From the NCBI GenBank assembly GCA_014764515.1, contig JACXWD010000009.1:19915-83914 (forward strand): a DNA stretch of 64,000 nt, given 5' to 3'. Shown here piece after piece: positions 17,101-22,928 of this stretch (positions are counted from its first letter, which is position 1; every line of letters begins with the position of its first letter). Source of the DNA: Candidatus Polarisedimenticola svalbardensis. GTDB taxonomy: Bacteria > Acidobacteriota > Polarisedimenticolia > Polarisedimenticolales > Polarisedimenticolaceae. The position numbers were made by a program, and so were the translations under genes. The notes beneath the pieces were generated by a model, which did not search any database, had not been told where the DNA came from, and worked only from the letters and a program-made list of their open reading frames with translations.

Positions 17101-17972
17101 TTGCGAAAACCCCAGCAGCTCATGACCCTGGCGTTCTCCAGGACGTTCACCGAGCCGGAGCCGTTGTCATCGGCGCCGGGGGCAACTCCCGAAGACGGCA
17201 GATCGTCCAGGTGACCACCGACGATGTAGATGTCGTCCGGGTTGAACGCCCCTTCCAGGGTTCCCAGGGCGTTGGGAGCGTGACTTGCGTTCCAGTCCTG
17301 ATACTCCGCCGAAAGACCGAGTGCGATGAACTCATCGTGGGCATAGGTCGATGCATCCTGACAGCCCTGGCCCTGGCTGAAACGGGATCCTTCAGGAGGA
17401 TTGGAAGTGACGGTCAGCCAATAGGCGTCGATGCTGGAATCCAGCACACTGTCCACGATCTTCTGGACAATCGGATCCGGCGGGCCGTCCGCCAGTAGCG
17501 ATCGGGACTGGTCCGGCCGGCCGCCGTCGTTCAACGGCCGGGACAGTTCCTCTTCAGGCACCGGTGTCAGGAATACGCTCATACCGGTGATCCGGCCGGC
17601 GTCGAAACCTCCGGGGACCTTCAGCAGGACCAGGTTGCCCTCTTCCAGGAGAACCGGTCCCAGGGTCATGACACGGTCCCTGTCCGAGTCGGGGCGCATG
17701 CCCAGCATGTAGTAATCGGAGATGTCGGCTTCCACATCCAGAACCCGGGTGGAAAAGCCGATTTTTTCGATCCCTGCCTGATCGGTTGCGGCGCCGCGCA
17801 CCAGGAGGAATGGCGCGGTCTCCATGACGACGGAGAACCCCGCATCCAGGAGGGTCGAAAGATCGTCTACGGTTCTCCTCTCCACCCTCAGCAGCGTGGA
17901 GTCGGCCGGCGACGCCGGCACAGGAGAAAAGACCGCAAAGACTAGAAAAAAGACGGCTATGGCTCGAAACAT
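14190..17972 (-). CDS. Secreted multidomain M28-family metallopeptidase (1260 aa)
   Basis: The start at ATG 17972 is followed by a signal peptide (MFRAIAVFFLVFAVFSPVPA). After a roughly 170-residue N-terminal domain the M28 aminopeptidase core (about residues 200-450) shows all dinuclear zinc ligands: GGHLDD, GADDNGSGS, WTGEEQG, INTDMPG and SDHYAF. Two long homologous units follow, each with an SSSTET-containing beta domain and a fibronectin-III-like domain ending in SSDEAGNVAV or SSTDPAGNMAV. A jelly-roll-like segment (YKADFEDGGAGWALTGDW) and two more Fn3-like domains complete it. No sorting signal is obvious at the C-terminus. It is a probable exported protein degrader. Confidence 0.88.
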   Translation of the reverse strand: MFRAIAVFFLVFAVFSPVPASPADSTLLRVERRTVDDLSTLLDAGFSVVMETAPFLLVRGAATDQAGIEKIGFSTRVLDVEADISDYYMLGMRPDSDRDRVMTLGPVLLEEGNLVLLKVPGGFDAGRITGMSVFLTPVPEEELSRPLNDGGRPDQSRSLLADGPPDPIVQKIVDSVLDSSIDAYWLTVTSNPPEGSRFSQGQGCQDASTYAHDEFIALGLSAEYQDWNASHAPNALGTLEGAFNPDDIYIVGGHLDDLPSSGVAPGADDNGSGSVNVLENARVMSCWGFRNTLKFQLWTGEEQGLLGSKAYANAALARNENILGVINTDMPGWEGDGNPAQENLDVSYNTSSQWLAEHFDAASTTYSTGLAVDAFYCPSLTASDHYAFWQKGWDAIIGITDNEGYCSHGGNYPDYHTAADTIANCGDPTFFYSVVRTSAAALAELGEPFKIGFDRTFYTCDGAVQVVVADRDLNTDPGIQESIEVGISSSTETAAETVTLLERGTDSMFFEGMVGLTPDPATGGDGLVSIVEGDALTGSYIDALDCDGAVSVPYLAIGTVDCSTPIISAVDEYAITDSSAEIVWTTSEPADSVVRWGDSPVLDQTSAVAERTAGHTVALAGLQSCTVYYYQVESSDEAGNVAVDDNGGQQYRFETFGDFGQGLQPCNAGRVELIQPGYACTDLITFEVVDLGLNQDPLTVENAVIHLTSSTETVPEEVVVTEAGISSSTFTGSIQLGIGPAASDGILQAGDGDIVTATYHDADAGAGSSAIHFDTAVMDCAGPRIRHLRLEQITDQRLTVLYETEEPGDTVVEWGPTPALGQIASSSAASTSHQAVINNLGMCEPLYLRVSSTDPAGNMAVMDHGGAMIPAYTWDIPGLYYKADFEDGGAGWALTGDWQVGSPQGLGGSSGQPDPAQAYNNTMILGNDLTGLGTNPGDYENSSSQSADSPSDDASSWTNTRLLLYRQLNVRSDDSAILSVMKRNKETILWTSAGTVSESDWSTMALDVSAIVDGGRDVRFRFQTIGDGQGPFGDDGVGSGWNIDDVIVKDGSLPDYAACGGCVTGPAFEGLRSAVDVDACGGGGVTLSWDEAQAWGTGDAGTYAMYRDADPGFTPSAANRVASGLTGLTWTDLAAPTDQTWNYLVRAENDETCGAGPANGGMTDANLSRIQVTESTSRPAAGFVAGVTLAMINDAHLLLTWPPAAGAASYRVYRSDNPATGFVLFGSSTGTSYEDLAQGGNANSWYYRVVAVNPCGEEGP

Positions 17973-18021
17973 AAAAACCCCCTGGATCGTCACCAGCATT
18001 GTACGGTGATTCACCAGGGGG
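17973..18021 (-). promoter_or_regulatory. Hairpin with U-tract hiding the peptidase ribosome-binding site
   Basis: Reading the minus strand from 18021, CCCCCTGG pairs with CCAGGGGG (17985-17978), with an inner CACC/GGTG stem and a 10-base loop. TTTTT follows at 17977-17973 and the ATG of the M28 gene comes next at 17972. The 3' arm contains the peptidase Shine-Dalgarno (AGGGGG, five bases from ATG). The element begins about ten bases after the stop of the upstream gene. It could end that transcript, limit peptidase translation, or both. This is a structural reading by eye. Confidence 0.55.
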
Positions 18022-18031
18022 GGCAGGGGTT

Positions 18032-18568
18032 TTAGAAGCGGATCTCAAATCCGAGCCTGGGACCGTTGTATACGAAGGTACCGGCGCGGTAGTAGTCGTC
18101 TCCGCAGTAGCTCACCGCCCGGTAGCTCACGCCGTAGTCGGTGTAGACCGGGAAGCGGTAGACCATGTGCATGTGGTTGTGACCGCGGTAGAACCGTTCG
18201 CCGTAGAAATACGGCCTGTAGTCCACCCGACTGCGGTACACCATCCGGTTCGGGATTCGGAACCGGTTGTGGTGGTTCCAGTGCCTGTTACCGCGCTTGT
18301 ACGCATGCTTGTTGCCATGCCGGTTGTCGTGACGGTCGTACCGGACATCATTCCGGATGCGGTAGTCGTAGCCGTAGCGGTCACGCCGATCAACACGGCG
18401 GTCGCCCCGCTTGTCATGGCGCTGTTCGACACGGTGGTCACCCCGTTTGCCATGACGGCGGTCCTTGTTTTTGCCGCCTGCTTCCGCCGCGGTGGTCTGA
18501 AGCATCAGGCCCAGGGCGAAACTTCCGGCGATCAACATGATTTTGGTGAAACGTTTGCTCTTGTTCAT
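18032..18568 (-). CDS. Secreted His/Arg/Tyr-rich basic protein of unknown function
   Basis: ATG 18568 follows GGAGGATTTGCC, a strong ribosome-binding site. The 178-residue product has a signal peptide ending near TTAAEA (about residue 29). A low-complexity basic region of KR/DRR/HD repeats follows (about residues 31-100; for example RRHGKRGDHRVEQRHDKRGD). The C-terminal part is Tyr-rich (YRPYFYGERFYRGHNHMHMV) with a single cysteine. There is no recognised domain. The composition suggests an exported metal-, polyanion- or surface-binding protein. It lies upstream of the M28 peptidase on the same strand, separated by the hairpin at 17973-18021. Confidence 0.75.
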   Translation of the reverse strand: MNKSKRFTKIMLIAGSFALGLMLQTTAAEAGGKNKDRRHGKRGDHRVEQRHDKRGDRRVDRRDRYGYDYRIRNDVRYDRHDNRHGNKHAYKRGNRHWNHHNRFRIPNRMVYRSRVDYRPYFYGERFYRGHNHMHMVYRFPVYTDYGVSYRAVSYCGDDYYRAGTFVYNGPRLGFEIRF

Positions 18569-18856
18569 GGCAAATCCTCCAATCACCCTGGTACATTGCA
18601 GGAAGCTTGCCAAGAGCTGAAATCCGGGGTGAAAAGCAGTTATCTTGCTGTATACAAACGACTTAAAGAATCTGACCTATTCCCGCAGCTTCGCGTTACT
18701 TGTCCTCTGGAGGGGACACAAACGACCCAAACAGGGTTCTCCACTGCTCCCGATCACCTCGTATCTTGTGTTCCTGTTCGGCGATGCCTGCGATCTGCCG
18801 GCGGGGACAGCAGCAGCTATTTCTACTTCATCGAGGCGGAATAAGCGGCCGGCAGT
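18569..18856. other. Intergenic region without a recognisable gene
   Basis: These 288 bases lie between the MBL hydrolase (3' end at 18857) and the start of the basic secreted protein. Short frames on both strands have no ribosome-binding site or recognisable product. The region must hold the promoter for the gene starting at 18568, but I cannot pick convincing -35 and -10 boxes. Confidence 0.5.
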
Positions 18857-19597
18857 TCAGCCCAGCACTACCTTCATGCCGTCATCGGCGGTTTCCAGCT
18901 CCACCTGGTCCAGTTTCTCCAGCATCCCGGACCCCATGTGGGTCAGGATGATCCGTTTGCACCCGAGTTCGTCACGGTGCTCCAGCAACGTTTTGTAATC
19001 GAGATGATTCGGCATCTGCGTATCGTATGTATACGACTCACAGATGAACAGGTCGGCCCCCCGGGACGCCTCCGCCAGGCCCGGTGTCCAGGCCGAGTCC
19101 CCGGAAAATGCCACCACCTTGCCGCCGACCTCCACCCGGATTGCGTGCGGATTCGATCCCGGACTATGCAGAGCCGGAAACGCCGTGACCGTGAACTCAC
19201 CTGCCGTGACCGGACGGGTCGCCTCGTATTCCCGGATGCGGACCCGGAACGGGAGGTTCTCGGGAGAGGAGCCGGCAAACAGGGCGTCCATGGCGACCCG
19301 GAGCCGGGCGCCGGTCTCCATCGGTCCGACGACGTTCATCGGGTCGTCCCGGCCTGAAACCAGCCGGCCGTCCAGGAACAGGAACGGCAGGCCGGCAAAG
19401 TGGTCCCCGTGGAGGTGGGTCAGAACCACCGTATCCACCTCCAGGGGATCAACGGAGTAACGCCGCATGGCCGGCAGCACCGTCCCGCCGCAGTCCAGGA
19501 GGAGCCGGCGACCGTTATGCTGCACCGAGATGCAGGTCTGGAGACGCCCTCCGCTGCCGAAGGCGTCACCGGTGCCCAGGAAGAGGATCTCGACTAC
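18857..19597 (-). CDS. MBL-fold metal-dependent hydrolase (RNase Z/arylsulfatase-like)
   Basis: The frame encodes a metallo-beta-lactamase-fold protein of about 246 residues: ILFLGTGDAFGSGGRLQTC at the start, the metal motif THLHGDHFAGL, FSGDSAWT, and the late histidine in ILTHMGSGM. The fold suggests a phosphodiesterase or related hydrolase; the substrate is unknown. The start is unusual. AAGGAGG lies seven bases before GTA 19597, and there is no ATG, GTG or TTG nearby. The nearest in-frame ATG (19687) lies 31 codons inside the upstream cytochrome gene, and the next GTG would delete the first beta strands. I place the start near 19597 with reservation. Confidence 0.8.
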   Translation of the reverse strand, partial: VVEILFLGTGDAFGSGGRLQTCISVQHNGRRLLLDCGGTVLPAMRRYSVDPLEVDTVVLTHLHGDHFAGLPFLFLDGRLVSGRDDPMNVVGPMETGARLRVAMDALFAGSSPENLPFRVRIREYEATRPVTAGEFTVTAFPALHSPGSNPHAIRVEVGGKVVAFSGDSAWTPGLAEASRGADLFICESYTYDTQMPNHLDYKTLLEHRDELGCKRIILTHMGSGMLEKLDQVELETADDGMKVVLG

Positions 19598-20847
19598 GGC
19601 GCTTCCTCCTTGTGGTTCGCCCGCATCTCTTTCGCCATTTCCCTGATCTCGACGATATCCCGCTTCATCTCGCTCCAGCCGTACCACAGGGCGTAGTCCG
19701 GGTTGGCGTGGAAGGCGCCCTGGAAAGCGCGCATACGGTGTTTCATGTGCATGACGAACAGCTGGTTCTCGATCGGCGTCGGCGAGTCGTGGAACGTCAG
19801 CAGGTCGGGGAACGCCGAGGCGTACCCTTCCGGCTTCTCCAGGACGCCGTCTTTATACAGGTCGGCGATGATGGTGATCGCCTCGGCCAGGAGCCGGTCC
19901 ACATGCCGGATCATCTGATCGCCCTTGGCCAGTTCCGCTTTGGCGAAATTCTCCGAGTGGCAACCGCCGCAGGTGGCGATCATCTTGTTCCGTTCACGAT
20001 CGAAATCTTCCTGGGTCAGCCGGGCGACGTCCGCCGCCTTGACCACGTCCAGACGGCCGGTAGGGTTCCCCTCCGGATCCAGCACGCCCAGTGCCTGGAG
20101 GATGGTGACCTGGTCGGCGGCCCACTGTTTGTCCTCGGGGAGGGGCAAGCGTACCGCCAGGAAGCCCCACGCGGTCCGGACCTCATGGTTGCCATCCTGC
20201 ATGTGGCAGGTCTGGCAGGTCGGCGCGGCGGCGTTTTCCGACAGGACACCTTTGGATTTCAGCTGCTGGCGTACGCCATGTTTGGACGACGAGTACATCT
20301 CCCACTGGGGATGGTCGAACCCCATGTGGCAGGTGCGGCACGCTTCCGGCTGCCTTGCCTCTTCGGCGGAGAACAGGTGCCGTGTGTGGCAGGAGTCGCA
20401 GGAGCCATGGCCGAACATCGAACCGCCTTCTTTCAGGGCCTTGATCTCATCGTCACTCTTCACGCCGATCTTGTGACATCCACCGCATCCTTTCATGCCG
20501 TCGATCAGTTCGACCGGCTGCCAGTGGATGGTCGGCATCGCCTTCATGGCGGCCCAGGCGACGGCATGCTTGCCTTTGCCGTACTGGGTGACCTGGTCTT
20601 CATGGCAGGCGTTGCAGGTGTCCGGAGTCGGCAGCGCCACCCTGGAGACGTCGGCGGCGGAGCTGTGACCGTCGCCGTGACAGACGTCGCATCCGACATC
20701 GTTGGCGGCATGGCGGCTCAATTCCCAGTCAGCGACCGCACCAGGGGTCACCGTGCGATGACACCCAACGCAATCGGCTGCTGCCGCCGGAGCGGTTACC
20801 ATCAGAAGAAGTGTTGTGATGATTAAAATGAGATTCTTTTTCTTCAT
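19594..20847 (-). CDS. Octahaem c-type cytochrome, hydroxylamine-oxidoreductase-related
   Basis: The start at ATG 20847 (GGGAGAACGATC upstream) gives a signal peptide (MKKKNLILIITTLLLMVTAP) and a 417-residue exported protein. I count eight CxxCH haem sites: CVGCH, CDVCH, CNACH, CGGCH, CDSCH, CRTCH, CQTCH and CGGCH. Their spacing and the helical C-terminus with HANPDYALWYGWSEM fit the HAO superfamily (HAO, epsilon-HAO nitrite reductases and related octahaem proteins). A role in periplasmic nitrogen-oxide or extracellular electron transfer is likely. Whether the haem-crosslinking tyrosine of true HAO is present cannot be settled without an alignment. Its stop overlaps the MBL gene start. Confidence 0.85.
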   Translation of the reverse strand: MKKKNLILIITTLLLMVTAPAAAADCVGCHRTVTPGAVADWELSRHAANDVGCDVCHGDGHSSAADVSRVALPTPDTCNACHEDQVTQYGKGKHAVAWAAMKAMPTIHWQPVELIDGMKGCGGCHKIGVKSDDEIKALKEGGSMFGHGSCDSCHTRHLFSAEEARQPEACRTCHMGFDHPQWEMYSSSKHGVRQQLKSKGVLSENAAAPTCQTCHMQDGNHEVRTAWGFLAVRLPLPEDKQWAADQVTILQALGVLDPEGNPTGRLDVVKAADVARLTQEDFDRERNKMIATCGGCHSENFAKAELAKGDQMIRHVDRLLAEAITIIADLYKDGVLEKPEGYASAFPDLLTFHDSPTPIENQLFVMHMKHRMRAFQGAFHANPDYALWYGWSEMKRDIVEIREMAKEMRANHKEEAP

Positions 20848-21076
20848 GATCGTTCTCCCGGAGTTATGGAGTGATGCCCAGTATCTGTCCGGCAAAGGGG
20901 GAAATCAACGGTTGTTCACACGCATGATTCATTCCTCCCGGCAACCATTCTAACCGACTGGTATATTAAGCACCGCCTGCCCTTGGAGGAGACCGGCCAT
21001 CCACGATCATCACGAATCCAGGCTGCTGCTGGCGCTCCTGGCGGAGCGCTGGGACGATGCCGCCGACCTGAACCGT

Positions 21077-22075
21077 GTGCAACAACCGGACCCCGATGTT
21101 CTGGCCCGCCTGGCTCTCGAGTGCGACATCCAGCCGCTGTTGCACGGCCGGCTTGAATCGGCGGGACGTCTCGATCTGATCCCGGAAAACTTCCGGGAGA
21201 GTCTGGCCGCCGCCCGCCACAAGTGCCGCATGGACAATATCCTGCTGCTGGCCGAGGCGGAGAAGGCGATCGACGCCCTGGCCGGCGCCGGCGTAATGCC
21301 GGTGGTGCTCAAAGGCATGGACATCATCCATCGCTACGGGATGGACTTCGACCTCCGCCGCATGGACGACATGGACCTGCTGGTGCCTACGGGCCAGGTA
21401 AAGGACTCCATGGCCGCACTGGCCGCCGCCGGGTGGAAACTGCCCCACAGGATCTACGACAGCAACTGGGCGCCGTACCACACCGGCCTGGAGAGCTCCG
21501 GTCCGATCATGGTGTATCTCGAAATCCACTGGAACATCATCCAGGAAGGTCGCTACCGGCTGGACCCGGCCGACCTGTTCGCCCGGGCCGGAAAACTGGA
21601 AGTCGGCGGCCGCCCGGTGCTGGGCCTGCACATCCACGACCTTGCGGTCCATACCCTTCTGCACCATGTCTCCAGCCACTTCCACCGCAAGCTGAAGAAC
21701 TGGATCGATCTACACCTGCTGAGCATGGAAGACGGCTTCCGCTGGGAGTCCGTGGTGGACCGGGCCCGGGAATGGGGCGGTCTTCCCGGCGCCGCCATGA
21801 GCATGCGCCATGCCGGCAGGCTGTTCCCGAACTGGTTCCCGGAAGAGGTCGTGAAACTGTTCGGCCCGGAGCGGCTGCGATCCCTGGCGCTGAAACCGCT
21901 GGCATCGACCCACCCTCTCGACATGTACCGCAAGACCTCCAGCCGGCTGGTGGAAATGCTGCTTTCAGCCGCCATGGTCAGCAAGCCCTGGCGGCTGCCG
22001 GCGGCGATGCGGATGTTCCGGGGTGAACCGGACTACCTCCGAGGCGTCCTGGATGTAGACCAACATGATTCATGA
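21077..22075 (+). CDS. Nucleotidyltransferase-family protein (PF14907-like)
   Basis: This protein of at least 332 residues has the features of the uncharacterised nucleotidyltransferase family seen beside polysaccharide or lasso-peptide genes: VVLKGMDIIHRYG followed by the metal-site-like RRMDDMDLLVP, then EIHWN and HDLAVHTLLHHVSSH. GTG 21077 is the first canonical start but has no ribosome-binding site. The frame stays open upstream, and a strong GGAGGAG at 20985-20991 sits seven bases before an in-frame ATC at 20999, which would add 26 sensible residues (HDHHESRLLLALLAERWDD). The true start is therefore uncertain. It overlaps hslO by 11 bases. Confidence 0.75.
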   Translation: MQQPDPDVLARLALECDIQPLLHGRLESAGRLDLIPENFRESLAAARHKCRMDNILLLAEAEKAIDALAGAGVMPVVLKGMDIIHRYGMDFDLRRMDDMDLLVPTGQVKDSMAALAAAGWKLPHRIYDSNWAPYHTGLESSGPIMVYLEIHWNIIQEGRYRLDPADLFARAGKLEVGGRPVLGLHIHDLAVHTLLHHVSSHFHRKLKNWIDLHLLSMEDGFRWESVVDRAREWGGLPGAAMSMRHAGRLFPNWFPEEVVKLFGPERLRSLALKPLASTHPLDMYRKTSSRLVEMLLSAAMVSKPWRLPAAMRMFRGEPDYLRGVLDVDQHDS

Positions 22076-22928
22076 AAGCGTCAACCTGCCGGAGAGCCGG
22101 CTTTACACCTTCATCGACGGCGATCGCCGTTTCGCCCTGTACTTCCTGGAAGGCCAGAAGCTGATCCACGATCTGGCCCTGACCCACAATGTCCGCGGCG
22201 ACGGGTTCGCATGGTTCCGGGACGTGGTCCTCTCTTTTCAGCCGATGATCGGCCTTCTCAAACACGGGGAGCAGTTCGGCCTCTATATCGATTCCGAACA
22301 ACCGTTTTTCCGATTGAAGATCGAGGCTGCACATGGCGGCGCCACCCGCTGCGCCCTGCATCCGGAGGAGTTCAGCGAATTTCCGGAGACGATGCACGGC
22401 CTGGTGCGCTGTCAGAAGCTGTTCCCCGGCAACAAGGCGCCGTACCTGTCGGTGCTGAAGGTGGAAGGCGAACCTCTGGGCTCCATCGTGAACCGTGTCC
22501 TGGACGAGTCGTACCAGGTCCACAGCCGTGTTCAGTTGTCGGTAGGCAGTGACCAGTCGACCATGCTGCACCAGCTGCCGCCGCTCAAGGACGAATACGA
22601 GTACTCGGAGGTGGCGCTGGCTTCCCGAAGGACCGGCCTGAAAGACCGCTTGCAGGAGCTTTTGGGGAAGGGGCACACCGGAAGAGACGAGATCGTGGCC
22701 GCTTTCGCCGGGATCGAGTTCCGCTACCTGGCGGACCGTCCTGTACGCTTCGCCTGCTCGTGCTCACGGGAACGGGTCATCAAGAGCCTGAACTCCCTGG
22801 GAGAACAGGACCGCAAGGACCTGTTCGAGCCGCACCTGGATACACTCGAAACGATCTGTGAATACTGCAAGGCTACTTACGAGATCCGCCGGGGCGACCT
22901 GGCAGGCGGCGGGTCAGGCCCGAATTGA
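22065..22928 (+). CDS. hslO: Hsp33 redox-regulated chaperonin
   Basis: The 287-residue cytoplasmic holdase has the redox-switch zinc centre near its C-terminus: CSCSRER, then CEYCKATYEI about 35 residues later, giving the four conserved Cys. The N-terminal two-thirds (HESVNLPESRLYTFIDGDRRF to about residue 190) match the Hsp33 body. In the known proteins oxidation of these cysteines releases zinc and activates chaperone function. That is useful for an anaerobe facing oxygen. The gene overlaps the upstream nucleotidyltransferase gene by 11 bases and converges on fdhA with a 15-base overlap. Confidence 0.93.
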   Translation: MIHESVNLPESRLYTFIDGDRRFALYFLEGQKLIHDLALTHNVRGDGFAWFRDVVLSFQPMIGLLKHGEQFGLYIDSEQPFFRLKIEAAHGGATRCALHPEEFSEFPETMHGLVRCQKLFPGNKAPYLSVLKVEGEPLGSIVNRVLDESYQVHSRVQLSVGSDQSTMLHQLPPLKDEYEYSEVALASRRTGLKDRLQELLGKGHTGRDEIVAAFAGIEFRYLADRPVRFACSCSRERVIKSLNSLGEQDRKDLFEPHLDTLETICEYCKATYEIRRGDLAGGGSGPN

